Source of the DNA: Brachypodium distachyon
Lineage: Eukaryota; Streptophyta; Magnoliopsida; Poales; Poaceae
Direction: 5' to 3'
Assembly (NCBI RefSeq): GCF_000005505.3
Contig: NC_016131.3
Location: forward strand, 31,363,001-31,427,000
DNA length: 64,000 bases
Part shown: in pieces, positions 50,678 through 62,801 of the stretch
Layout of the letters: each line of letters opens with the position of its first letter
Position numbering within the stretch: position 1 is the first letter of the stretch
Translations under genes and position numbers: made by a program
The notes under the pieces: generated by a model
Seen by the model: only the letters and a program-made list of their open reading frames with translations
The model's database searches: none
What the model was told of the DNA's origin: nothing

Positions 50678-52937
50678 TCTTGCCTTCCTCCGGCCGGCGG
50701 CTGGAGAGAGCAGCTAGCGAGCACCGAGTGGGATTGGGGAGGGGGAGTGCGTGAACAGCAAAGAGGATTACGCGGCGCTCCCCAGCTGCGGCCTTTCCAT
50801 TGGTGATGGTGAGTTTAATTGGCTTCGCTTTTGCTTTCGGCAGGAGTACTAACCGGAAAGTGTTTTGGGGCCGAATTGATGGCTGCCATCCTATCCCGTA
50901 TCCAGGACACACGCCGATCTATCGGGTCTCGGCGTCGGCGCACGCTGTTTTTCTCGGGCCCGTGGCTCTCTCCCTCCTTGTTTTGGAATGTTTCTCGATG
51001 GTCACTTTTACTAATCGAAGCCACTCGCATCCCCGTGAAAACAACTGAAGCGCAGCCATCTTCGAGTCCAAGTCGAGTGTGTTTGAGCTTGTGGGAGTAG
51101 TTCGTTGTAAAAATTGGAACCTCGACCGTGATCGTTAGTCCCATTCACGGTTAAGCATCGTCCACGGAAGAAATCGAGCAGTGCAAGTACGACGACACTG
51201 GGTAATTAGGATGCTAATTAGCGGATGCCGCGCATCAAACATCCCAGATCCCGCCTTAATGTGGCTTACCAGACAACGCCACACCTTCTTGTGCTCGCCG
51301 AACTGTACTAAATTAGCCCACCTTTCGGCGGCACGACTACCGAATTAACGACGACACGATGGACATCGCTGTACCGCACGGCCCTACCCCCGCACATCCA
51401 ACGGTCATTTCCTCGCGAGGAGCCTGGCACATTGCGTTGGCTGGACATTGCGTGTTGCGTTGCGTGTCATAAACAGAAACTGAGGGTATGGGCAGTAGGG
51501 TAGCGGAACGGGGACACGGACACCGCGTCCAAGATGCGGTGCGGGCGGGGATCGACTCGAGCACCGACCGGGGGAGCGTGGTGGAGATCGAGAAGGTGTC
51601 AGCGAAAGAGGCGGCGGAACGGAGGACACGCGTGCTGCTGAGTGCTGACTAGCCCGTGACCCCGGGTTACGTGGCTGGCTCTCGCGGCGTCTCGGGTGGC
51701 CCGCGCCATGAACAGAAAGCGCAGCGAGCGAACGAAGGAGGCTTCGCTTTCAAGTTTGAACCCCCTGCCCCGTTTTATTTCCTTTCCGCGGACGTCATCT
51801 CAGACCCATCTGCCGATTTCACACGTACTGGGGACGCGATTTCTCCTGAATCCTGACCCAATTCGGCGCCGGTGTTCATCGGGTCTAAAAATCGCTAGTC
51901 GCCTGCATGAGCATGGCAATGCCTTTCTATCGTCTCGGCGCTGCCACCGGATAAAAGGACGTGATTGTACGCGAGCTGGACGTGATATTGGTCAAGGTAC
52001 GCGAGCTGGGCTTGATTGGTCCGTGCAAGAGATGCCAATTTCAACGCGCGTCTTCGATCAACGATGCTCATCAGCAGCGCAATAGTAGCGCCAGAGTATT
52101 TGAGCCCATAAAACGGTGCATGTGCTGCGCGCGGGTTGACATATCTTCCGAGAGTACGTAGTAGGAACTGAAAGAGACCGCACTTTGCAGCGTAACGTAG
52201 AGCCGCCGGACGCCGCACGAAAAACGTGTACAGCTCAAATCCTCCACAAAAAGCTAGCTAGGTGGATCATGGACGCCGGGATCACAAGCACCTAAAAGGT
52301 TGGCAATCTGCCCCCTTCTCTGTTGCTGCAATGGCCACTGGTATCAACAGCTAGCGTAGGTATACGCACTTCAGTTAGCTATTCGTCCTATAATGCTAAT
52401 AATGGTGGCAGGTTGCTTTATCCATTTAATGAAAAGGTTAAAGAGTGGCTTCGTTTGAACATACTAAGACTCACTTTCGCATTGCTCAAACTGAACCTGA
52501 ACGGTGCTGTGCTGAACTTATTTTATAATCTGTTGCGGTAAAATACACACAAAAATAGTAAAAAGTTGGTTAGTCAAAAACGAGAATAGTGAAAAGCGGA
52601 TGAAAGAAATACGGAATTATGATAACCCATCGCAATGTCAAACGAAGCTTAAAAGAGATGCCATTAAAGAGTGGTACATACGAATATCTCTGTTTTAAAG
52701 ATTTATTTAAAGAACCGGACAGAGAGTGGACGTTTGCTCTGTAGCCTTGCGCATGACGGGCTAAAGTTGCCAGCCCTAGATACTATGGTAAAGTTGCCAG
52801 ATACACACGAGGCAAGTTCTCATAAGACATGTGCTCCGGGAGACAAAAGGGCGAATGTTTGCTCCATAAATTCCGGTTCTTTAGGTGAGGGCTCAAAATC
52901 ACTTTTAAAATTATCTCTCGGATTAGTTCTGATAGAT
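50678..52937. other. GALS upstream region; no further gene
   Basis: The GALS promoter lies in the first few hundred bases. The open frames from 50800 to 52200 exist on both strands without family features. Confidence 0.5.
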
Positions 52938-53384
52938 GCTTGTGTGTCAAAGACACTGGTTTAGCACGCTCAGAATTGCGTGTCTTTAGCTAAACACGAG
53001 CGCTGGCGAATGGCCGATTAATAATCTTTGTGGATGGAAAACTAACGAGATTAAATCAATCGTAAAGGAATGTTAAAAAATTATGCCGGCTTGTGTGTCA
53101 AAGACACTGGTTTAGCGCGCTCGGATTACATTTCTTTTGCTAAACATTAGCGCTGGCGACTAGCGTGGCAAATGCACTCTGCTGATTAATAATCGACGTG
53201 GACAAAATTAAATCAATCATATGTTAAAAAATTATGAAGATGCTCGGCCTTTCAAACAAATAATCCACGTTTTCCTAAACTAATAAGGCTGTTGTACGAA
53301 TGCACTCTAACAGCTGATTAATAACCAACGTGGATGAAAAACTAACGAAATTAAATCAATCGTAACGGGAGCTTAAAAAAAATA
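52938..53384. repeat. Diverged ~151-bp tandem repeat
   Basis: The block starting GCTTGTGTGTCAAAGACACTG at 52938 recurs at 53089. A third, partial copy from about 53300 keeps 'gctgattaataaccaacgtggatg' and 'attaaatcaatcgtaa'. Each unit also contains 'gcgctggcga'. Confidence 0.75.
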
Positions 53385-54792
53385 GCTTTCAAACAAAGAA
53401 TTCACTTTTTCTTAAACTGATAATGTAAACTCGCAAAAAAAAAAAGAGGAACCGCTGATGTGAAAAATAAGCGGGAACACATGCGATCGAATATTTTGCC
53501 AAAGCGGTCTTCCAATGGCGGCGGTCACATTGGCTTCCGACGCCCAAGTTTTATTTCCATCATTTTGAGAAGCCCAATGGCCCGGTTTGCTACTTCCTAT
53601 GGGCGCCAATAGTTTCGTTCGCTCTTGGGCTCACATCGGCCCACTAGAGTATTCTCGTCCGGGAGAAGTTGCGAAGCCCGTGCACCTGCAATTAACGCAA
53701 ACAGCCAGCCGTAAGCAGGCCAGTTCGGCCCGATCCGGCCAATTGTGTAGTATTTCACCTCGGCCCGTACGTCAGATACGGATATTTACGTATTCATTAC
53801 AAAACGAGGATTAATTTGTTGGTTTCTCGTGATTGATGCCTAAGCAAGTACTCTTGCGTAAACAAGTAGATGCTGATCGAGACTGGCTGTCCTCTTGCCT
53901 AAACGATACCCAGCCTATGTGTTTAGCCTCCTCCTATTATTGGTGTGCTGAAAGCAGAATATATTCGCTACTGGCCAGTCAAGCATATGCTACGACCATG
54001 ACACTACTGCCGTAGGGACATTAAACCGCTTTGATCCGTACTGCCTGCATGTCCAATTTGAAACCTAGAGGTTGACAAATTGTAGAGTTTAGGAACTGGT
54101 CGTCGATGTGAAATGATTCCTACCTCTCCGCCCCAGTTTATGTTTTAGTGCAAACTTGTAACGACAAGTATTCAGTAACGGAGGGAATATTTACGGAATC
54201 TCCTTGCTTCGTCAAAGCACTGACAAGAGGCAGTAGGCACTAGTGATAAAAGGCCCGGAGCACCCTCTGTAGACGACCAAGAGGACATCACCTTTCGCCA
54301 TCGTGTCGCGGCGCTGCCTCCGGATGCCTGCGCACGAAACATTTCGCTTACGACCCCGCCATTTGTAATGGTCTCTGAATGATTGGGAGCTCTGTGCAGT
54401 GGTTCACACGAACGAACATATAACAGTCGTTCGGTGAACCTAGCTAGCTAGGATGCCAACGATATGTTCGTTTCTCTTAGATTCAGGGTTTGGTGGTATA
54501 GATTTCCCATGTTCTACCAACTTGTATAGCTCACGCTTTTCCAAATGATGCCAAACTGAAACGTTGACCACGTACGAACGTGGGTCCAGATCGATGCTAT
54601 GCACGCCCGGGTGCACCTCCTGGCATGCAACATCCCGATCCCGGAACTGGTCCACAAACTAACCTACACAACAATGAAGAAAATCTCGATGTTATATAAC
54701 TTCAGTTCAGGCACCGTGGTTAGCTCACCATGCCCCCATTTCTACAAACTCTCAGCAAAGCAGACACAAGCAAACTAAGCAAGTAACGACGA
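53385..54792. other. Intergenic, no gene
   Basis: A diverged MITE-like pair (CTCTCCGCCCCAGTTTA / TTCAGTAACGGAGGGA, about 54124-54187) is the only structure noticed. The minus-strand frame 54655-54440 is not recognised. Confidence 0.4.
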
Positions 54793-55161
54793 ATGTTGAT
54801 CCATCGGACGAGCCGCGGCAAGTCCGGCCGGCGTGTGCGCCGCTGCCGCGGTGTCCGGGTGGGCTTGCTGCTCAGGCTGCGGCTGCGGCTGTCCGGTCTC
54901 GTCGGCATGCTCTCCAGGAGCGTGGAGGAGCTCAGGTGCGGCAGGCCGACGACGATCAGTTGCCCGATGCCGAGAGTGCGCAGGCCGGCGATGATGTCGT
55001 CCCACGTCGGGTGCCGCCGCGGTCGGCCCATGCCGACGGAGAGGAATCAGAGCTCTTTCTACACCGAGGCCATCACCGACTGCTTGGAGTTCATCAAGGC
55101 TAGATCCTCCTACCAGCTGCCTGCTGTGAAGGATGAGAAGATCGTTACTTCGTTAGCCTGA
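54793..55161 (+). CDS. Possible small basic plant protein with C-terminal EAITDCLEFIK motif
   Basis: An open frame of 122 residues, GC-rich and Arg-rich (MLIHRTSRGKSGRRVRR... then VGMLSRSVEELRCG), ends in SSFYTEAITDCLEFIKARSS plus a short tail. The 'SF-x-x-EAI-x-DCLEFIK' C-terminus resembles a group of short plant-specific basic proteins of unknown function that I recall in cereals. The start codon is uncertain, and a competing minus-strand frame (55031-54720) covers the same bases. The plus strand is preferred because of this C-terminal motif. Confidence 0.45.
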   Translation: MLIHRTSRGKSGRRVRRCRGVRVGLLLRLRLRLSGLVGMLSRSVEELRCGRPTTISCPMPRVRRPAMMSSHVGCRRGRPMPTERNQSSFYTEAITDCLEFIKARSSYQLPAVKDEKIVTSLA

Positions 55162-56207
55162 ATTAGCTTTAGGCCCCGCTACCCACTAAATAAAAATATT
55201 CCGATAATTTTCTGTTGCAAGAAAATAATGGAAATTTTGATCATGTTTCATGATCTTATAGAAATTCAGCTCACTGTCGGCAGCTTAAATTTTCACCACT
55301 CTAGTATTTTAGAGGCATAAAACATTAATCGCTAGATGCAGCACTGAGAGAGATATAGCTCATTGCACAAGATGTGTCATGGTTGTCTCCACGGATCGAT
55401 GGGTAGAATATGTTTGATCCGTAGTCCGAGGCTGCCGCTCCTAAATTTAGTCATATCATACTATACATTTTTACCATATGGTTCACATGTAACGGGGTCG
55501 TTTTCTTGTTAAATCTTGTCACACTTGTGATGGCCATTCTGTTCACGCAAATTTTACGGAAGCTCTAATATATCTGAGGTTAACTGTGAGGAGGCTAATC
55601 ATGAACCAAACAAAAATACTATCTTATCAACCACTAAGGAACCTGCTAGGGGAAGGAGGTCTTGTCGTATCTATTTTAAGTCGAAGGAACTTTAATAAAT
55701 GTGTTATTTGGGAGCGTTGGGCTAGTTGGGCCGCGGGACAGGCTACTACAGTCGCCCTGTGTATCTTCGTTGTTCCGGCAGGCCTTCTAATTTCATCTCT
55801 ATGAGTATGTCCACTCGGCCCCTTGAAGGCCTCCCAAACGGGTTGTGTGGGTCCACTCGGCCCCCTTGAAGGCCTCCCAAACTGGTGGTGTGGGTGCCGG
55901 CGCAAAAAAAAACCGACGCAGTCGCGGCTCTCAACTAGTTTTTTTCGTCCGGCGCTCCCAGGCCGAACCAAGGGGGGCGAAGCTAGCGGGGGCGCCGGCT
56001 CGAGCTTTAAAATGGGCGGGTCAGCCCTGTCAGCGGCATAACCAAAAAAATTCCCCCATGTCACCCTTTCCGGCGCGCGGGAGCCACCTCCACCCAATTC
56101 GCCGTCGGAAACACCCCTCTCACCGGCGACGGTCTCCAGCAGATATAAAGGCCGCCCCCCACATAGATCTTTCCACGCCGCTGCATCACCCCATTCCGCT
56201 GTCGTTG
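55162..56207. other. Intergenic with a short tandem duplication
   Basis: A unit of about 42 bases starting TCCACTCGGCCCC is repeated at 55810 and 55852 ('ttgaaggcctcccaaac'). The GC-rich part from 55700 onward may belong to the Harbinger relic that follows. Confidence 0.45.
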
Positions 56208-56515
56208 GAAGACCACCGGCAGCTCCAAGCTCGATTTACCATTGTCTGGTACCCCGCTCTTACTTGGTCCAAAGATCAGATGTGGGAAGTCTGCATGTGT
56301 GATCTTGCACAACATGATCATTGAGAGCGAGCATGAATTTCCAGCGTTTCACACTGAACCGTATGAATGGATGGGTCCTCTAGCCAATGTTGATCCCCAG
56401 GTGCCGGACGCCTTTGCTGCTTTTCTCGCCAGGCGTTAGGAAATTCGAGACACAAATACCCATCAGCAATTTTAAGATGATCTGGTGGAGCATTTGTGGA
56501 GGCTCAGAGAAAAAA
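56208..56515 (+). pseudogene. PIF/Harbinger-type transposase, C-terminal relic
   Basis: One frame reads LQARFTIVWYPALTWSKDQM then WEV (56220 onward). After a frameshift near 56292 another frame reads CVILHNMIIESEHEFPAF and later DPQVPDAFAAFLARR, followed by a stop at 56437 and EIRDTNTHQQF / DDLVEHLWRLR. The CVIxHNMIIE block is diagnostic of plant Harbinger-like transposases (the family Pfam calls Plant_tran). Two stops and a frameshift make it inactive, and no catalytic DDE core is present. Confidence 0.75.
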
Positions 56516-57661
56516 CGCCAAGTTATTCTTATTTGTTTGCTTGAATTTGTGATGCAAAACTTATTAAATAATTTGCTTGTTTCAGTTTTCTTATTTGCAA
56601 AATTGTGTACAAGGGAGCCGTTTGGGGCGGGGGGAGGAGAGGGACGGGGGTGGCTGGAACCGGCCCAACCCCAAACACAAACTCTAGCCCCCCCCCCCCC
56701 CTACGGCCGGGGGGATGAGTGGACATGCTTTAAGATCCTCTGATTTTTTTTTCCTACAAAACCGATTCTCTGCTTCTGTTATCAGCTCCGCAAAATGAAA
56801 AAAAGGAAAAACAACACGCTTAACTCATGGTGACTGTCTATTTTACAGACAATCAAAAGTTTTGTCATGTTTTGATTAGAGTCCTATCATGTCCTTTCTT
56901 TTTAATTCCAAAACACATCTGAAGTCTCACATGGTTGAATGAAACATATCAAATTTTAAAGCCATTATACTTTCAAAGTGCTAAGAATAAAAAAATCGGT
57001 TTGTTATATGTAAGTTGCCTGATTTTTAGTTAGAAATAGGTCGATTCCTAAACCGTTTGATTTGCACAATGCTTTAAGATTAAAAACGAACGATGAAGAA
57101 AGCAGAGTGATGTCATCCAGATATTAATCCAACAACTGTGATATGTCGACTGAGATTTAAACCTTTTGTTTACAAATTAGGCGATTGAGAGATAGCCAGA
57201 CCCTAAAAATAATATTGGGAGCGAGCATTCCAATCGATGAAACTATGCTTTAAAACCATATGATTAAGCTCATGGTTATGTATAGTATAATGGGAAGTTG
57301 GGAACACATACCGCGCGACCCCGCCAGATAGCTCACGCCACCACTATCCAGCTTCTGCATTTGCATGCATGCGAGAAATCGCGCGGGGAGAACAGGGAAC
57401 GGACGTTGCCTCTTTAGAATTCCCAGAAGTGGCTAGCAATTTTGCAAAAAAATTAGAATACTACAGGACATATCACCAGGACACTCGCGACATGTTTAAT
57501 ACTACGGGAAAAAAACCTAATTGTTTGAAAGGAGTGTTTAGATTTTACACAGGAACAACTCAAAACATTAGAGATTAGATGGTACTAAACTGAATAAGAG
57601 AGATAGAGAGAAAATGCACTGAAACTTTCAACGGAAAATTTCCAAAAGATATGGATAGAAA
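56516..57661. other. Intergenic, nothing recognised
   Basis: Contains a run of C (56687-56701) and AT-rich sequence. The frame 57369-57578 (+) is not recognised. Confidence 0.45.
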
Positions 57662-60131
57662 TCTAATATCTAATTACAATAGCAGAAATTCTACGGTGTA
57701 GATTGTTTCAAAGTTACCGTACGGCTGAGAATAAACAAACACGTCGCTTGAAAACAATCTAATACGTAACCTACGGTCTAGATTTGTTATGAAATCTGAT
57801 CTCATCGTAGCATCTGAACTGAATTCTGATGGGAGGAATCACAACTACTCCATCCAATTCATGAATACGTTAAACAACCAACAGTTCACATGTACTTGGA
57901 CCTGCAAATTAGTTTCCGGCCAGAACTCTAAGTCATAGGCAACATGGACACCCATCGATGCATCGATCGGCCATCAGAAACCAAGTCCGTCGCCAAGTGC
58001 ACGATCGTTCGAGCCCCCCACAAAAATTGGGGCCTCCATATCGCACCAGTTAGTTAGGATTAAGGAGTGATTAGCGGAGGAAAAAAATTAGTCAATCATG
58101 CAGTCAGCCAATCCCTGCGTTTGTTCTAAAAAAAAAAAAAAATCCCTGCGTTTGTTCTATCGCTTCATCTGTTCGTTCCCCCAACTCTCAAGGGCTGCAC
58201 AACGGCATAGCGACTTAACAATCTCCAGTGAGGCTCTGAGTTCATCTGTTGAGATCTACGTCTCTCCGATCTCCGTCTGGCCCTGCGGCTCGGCGCCTAC
58301 ATTCTCAGTGCGGTGCTTCGGTTCGGCATGAGGTAGGTGAGGATGGACCGAGCGGATCAAGGCATGAGGCAAATAGGTGAGGGTGGCCTGAGCCGATCAA
58401 ATTCCAGATCATGATCAGGTCGATCTTCATTGGTTCATTGAACAAATTCAATCGATTTCAATTCTTAGGTTTAATCAATTGATGTCTCCAAATTTAAGAT
58501 TCAATTTCTAATTTCGTTCCAGGGCCCCTAATTTCTGGGACAACCCTGTCAGAAACACAATATCTACGTCATTCACTTTTGTTGGTTCATATCATCACGA
58601 TCAAGCAATTAGATTGTACAAATCGTTTCTTCAATGACTAAAGGGTACAAAATTATTTTAGATAAATATAGCAGGTACAAAATTTCTACACTAGCTGAAA
58701 TACAAAACCATACCATGTTATGTTTGAAAATTGAAATACAAAATGAAATTACATTTTCGTCCATATAGATTGCAAAAATAGTTCAATGTTATGTCAAAAA
58801 TAGCAGAGAGCCACATATTATATTGTGGCCGCATGGACCGTATATATCGGTGTTTCTCACGCACCAACTTCTTAGTCCTTACCACCAAGTTAATATCTTT
58901 AATTGGATTTTTGAAACAAAAATCGAATCATGTAGCAGGGAATTAAAGTGGATACAAATTCACGTGGGAGCAACAAACCAACAAAGTACAAAATAAATTT
59001 CAGCTTACAAGGTATTGACAAGGTGAAATATCTATGTAGTAACACAAAAATATTTCACAGTTAATATGATAAATGTGAGGGTCACCCAATACACGATAAA
59101 TACGTAGAACTACAAGTCCAACAAATTGGTATGGAATAGAAACCAATCGATAAGTGTAATCGGTAAAAAGGCCAAACCAACCAATACCGGTAGGCCATGA
59201 GCCCATGACAGCCATCAAAACCAACAATCCACCATTAAATTGATAAAAAAAAAGGCACATATGTTTGACACCTTAAAACTAGAGCGAAAAGGCAGGCCGG
59301 AAACAACAACTCCAACTCCCGGTGTTGTCCTGCCATGCCCCATCCAACGAGGAGATAGAGCAAATAGGAAATCAATAGTTGAAACATATAGTCGATTCTA
59401 ACAAACAAATAGAGAAGGAAACAATGTAGCTTACATGGTAGGATAGATGCAGTGTGCATGTGTATCGGATGGAAAGTAACATCCACTCATGACAAAAGTA
59501 GTCTCGTTGATTCCATACCTGCACAGTAGTCATCGGCCGAAAGTGGCACGTTTGCTCGAAAACGCGAGCCGGAAGCCCATCTACCATAGGCTCACTTCAA
59601 TCCACAACCGCAACTGCAATCATGTCTAAAGCCGAACATCTATCGCTTTCGTTTGTCATAAGACGTAGTCGCACCAGAAACAAACACGCCCGAACGAATA
59701 AGGGGAATTCGTTTGATGCACCGGCTAAAAAAACATCAAAGTCTTGGGCCCAATACATACAAATTGGACTGGATAAAAAGTAATGCGTACTGCATCATCT
59801 GTACAAAAAATGAGGATTATAATCGATGTCTAAAAGAAAATCTTTTAAATATATATGAATGTTAAAAAAATAAGACATAATTACATAAAAATATCATGCA
59901 TAAAGAAAATTCGGCCTTATCATTCAGAAGATTTATATCACCAAAAGTAATAAAAGTATAAGACAATAAAAAATAAAAAATCATTAAACATGTCTAAATT
60001 GCATACAGATAAAATTCATCTAAATTGTATACAAGACATTCAATTGGAATAACAACATAAATAAATATAAATACATACAAATATCTTTCATTATACAAGT
60101 CTAGCCGCGCAATCTGCGCGGGTCCCGCTAG
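57662..60131 (+). mobile_element. Non-autonomous Helitron 2
   Basis: A 2470-bp element starting TCTAATATCTAATTAC and ending CTAG (60128-60131), inserted between A (57661) and T (60132). The 3' hairpin is perfect: CCGCGCA (60105-60111), loop ATC, TGCGCGG (60115-60121), six bases before CTAG. Both ends and several internal blocks (e.g. 'atatgtttgacaccttaaaactagagcgaaaaggca' at about 59259) are shared with Helitron 1. About 0.8 kb of its interior is not shared. No helicase or Rep motif was seen. Confidence 0.85.
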
Positions 60132-61407
60132 TTATTCCTTATGAAATTGTTTGGTGCAATCCTATAAGGCTATAACTTAAGATATGCATAGAAATTATTC
60201 CTTAAAATTAAAATCTTTTATTTTCCCTTTAAAATTCTTATGATCCAAAATTGCCTAAACATTTTGCCCGTGGAAACTTGACGTCGATTCTTGTTCAAAC
60301 ATGGACCCGGAAATCGAAACTCGCTGAACAACATCGAGCCCTCCTCAACCCTTTGCACAGCACGAATCACCATGGCTCACTCAAAAAAAGGAAAAAAGAA
60401 AGTCACCACGGCTGCATGCAGTCAAGCCAACGCACCTCTGGACCTTCCCAACCCCAAGGCCAAGTACAGCGAAAACACATCTTACTCATGGGTCATTGCC
60501 CTGGATCACATCGCAAAGAAACCGAGCGCCCGTGGCAGAGTCGCACGCGCTGCGGTGGTCAATGCCATCAAGCCCCCCCCTGGCCCCTGACCTGGGTACG
60601 TACAGCTGCGACTCTGTCACCAGAGAAGAAAAAGACTTGGACAAGCAACTGGGCTCACCAAATCACCAGCTTCCTCCCTGTCCAATCGACCATCTCTCAT
60701 ACAGTAACTTCGTCGGTCTCACAGCAGAGAGAGCTGTACTTGGGGAAAGATGAATGAAACGAGCAAAGGTGCAGGAAGCAAAGGAGACGACGAGGCCGGC
60801 GCCGGCCCATGGACCGATGGAGGGCAGTGATAAAGCTGCAGAGCCGTGCAGTCAATCTGGGCCCCGGCAGGATCAAATCTTCTTCCCTCTCCGTCCGTTT
60901 CCATGCATTGGCTAGCCAAGCTCCGGAGATCCCTCGGTAAAGGCCAAAGAGATGATAGCGATGTACAGAGAGAGAACAAAAACAGACACCACAAACTGCT
61001 GCTGCATGCTTCCTTTCTTGCGTGGATGGTACAGCACTTGGTTCTTTGTGGGTTTGACCCACCGATGGCTTCTTTGGCTTTTCCTTTGCAAGCGCTCCCT
61101 AAAACGCTCTGAACTCCAACCTCGTAGGCTTTTTGGTGGTTAGATCGATCAAGCCCTCTTTGGAGCAACTCTGCCGATGCTTTAATCTGAACCCTAATAA
61201 AGTTACAAGTCTCCCTCGGGCTCATCTCCAATAAATAAAAAAAATTCAAGGAGCTATTCATATCGTCTCGTGTTACAGAAGACTCACTTTTCATTAAGTA
61301 CAAGTAGTTTACAAGGTTGTACATGTAAGTATGTAAACGTATTTTAGTATATAGATACGTCCATATTTAAATAAATTTGAGTCACTTAATATGGGTAGTA
61401 AGAAGTA
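60132..61407. other. Intergenic, no supported gene
   Basis: Frames at 60291-60590 (+) and 61324-60719 (-) are open but match no family I know. A half MITE-like end is visible near 61340-61400. Confidence 0.4.
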
Positions 61408-61501
61408 CTCTCTCCGACCAGTATTACTTGTCTAAAATTTGCCAAATACGTATGTATCTACATGTAATATTTCGACAAGTAATTTCGGCCGGAGGTAGCA
61501 G
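61408..61501. mobile_element. Stowaway MITE, slightly diverged
   Basis: Ends CTCTCTCCGACCAGTATTACTTG / CAAGTAATTTCGGCCGGAGG with TA before the first. The right end is imperfect ('ggaggtagcag'). Confidence 0.6.
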
Positions 61502-62528
61502 TACATCTTTTAATAAAATATCGCTGCCAAACATAAATAATTATAGATGCATTTCTTGACAAAGTTAGCAATATAAATTTAATCCTCTCCGTGTTTATTA
61601 CTTTTCTATACTTATGGTCAAACCTAAACATGCTTAAGAAATGGCTGACATACCTTTTTAGTTTAGAGATGCCCGAAGATGAGCGGTGGTTAATGTCCAC
61701 ACTGTCCACACTGACAGCCTGAAGGGGGTGGTGATCCTTTCTGTGATGCGTGTCAAAAGCGAAAAGGGGTACTGCAAGAAGGGGAAGGGTGCGCGCGCTT
61801 CCATGCACTGATGCACATGCAAAAGCCCAACCTTTGGAAGTTACAATGGCAGGCTGTTGTTTCTTTACAAGACATCCAGGCTATGGTGCTTTGCCGCAAA
61901 CATGATGCTCTATCCAACTTTGCTGGTTTTCAGCATAATAAGTAGGACATCATGGTCAAAGAAGATAATAGGGGTCGACGATAAACACAACCACTTTTAA
62001 GTGTTGAATGGTCCGATTTTGTAGCAGTTGGTATTGGTACGATTCCATCAAAAACTAAAGGGAAAAAAAATCAACTCTGGCCATTCTTTTTTTTTTTGGC
62101 ACTGATTCACTTCCGGGACAATTTTTCATTGTTTCACTTGCAATTCATTCTCGTATGGTCGTTCTATATTTTGTAGTCTACTACTCTCTCCGTTCCATAT
62201 TAAATGACTGAGTGATAAGTATTTTGTAGCTTCTGGATAGTACATTCCTGTCCCAATGTTTGTTGTCCCTTTTTTAAGATGAATGGAGTACATGTCAGAG
62301 GGTGTGTTTTGCAACTTGTTTCTTTCCATCTCGAAGGGACACGTTGACCCCCTCACGACCAAAGGGCTTAAGTACTGCATAACTTTGGATTCTTTCAAAA
62401 AAAAAACTTCGGATTCTGATCACCCTACGTGACTCTTGATTGAACATACGCTAGCAGAGAGTGAACGTATGGAACATTTCTATGTAAAAAAATTGAATAT
62501 ACTTGTAATCTCAATTTACTTTATGATA
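61502..62528. other. Intergenic, nothing recognised
   Basis: Contains a single CTCTCTCCGTTCCATATTAAATGAC-like MITE end near 62184, with a possible weak partner near 62286. Confidence 0.4.
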
Positions 62529-62745
62529 CCTTCATTCCAAAATGTAAAAAAGTCATAATTATGTCATAAGTTAAACTTCTTAAAAATCTACCAACATCTA
62601 CGAGTCTGATTTAGTTTCATTAAATCCAACACGATATATATTTTCATATCGTACTTATTTGATATTCTAGATGTTGATACATTTTTCTATAAATTCGGTC
62701 AATTTTTTAGAATTTTGACTTAAGACAAATCATCTCAACAAATGC
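62529..62745. mobile_element. Decayed copy of the MITE family at 41973
   Basis: Shares 'caacatctacgag', 'atatatattttcatat', 'gatgttgatacatttttctataaatt' and 'tttgacttaagacaaat' with that family. The ends are eroded and no TA pair is certain. Confidence 0.55.
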
Positions 62746-62801
62746 AATGGCATGGTGCGCGGTGATAAGCGATTCAATCGCAGTTAACTTGATTGTGCAA
62801 G

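Noticed and set aside
49451..50806. 451-residue open frame on the plus strand
   Set aside because: It is the antisense of the GALS first exon. High GC content keeps the opposite strand open, and the minus-strand protein has clear GT92 motifs.
55580..56730. A complete Harbinger element
   Set aside because: Only the C-terminal transposase relic is supported. I could not find matching terminal repeats or a TTA/TAA target duplication.
60251..60757. 168-residue plus-strand frame and overlapping shorter ones
   Set aside because: Three overlapping frames are open without conserved motif. One begins MAHSKKGKKKVTT but cannot be tied to a family.
60719..61324. 201-residue minus-strand frame
   Set aside because: Irregular composition, no domain and no splice context.
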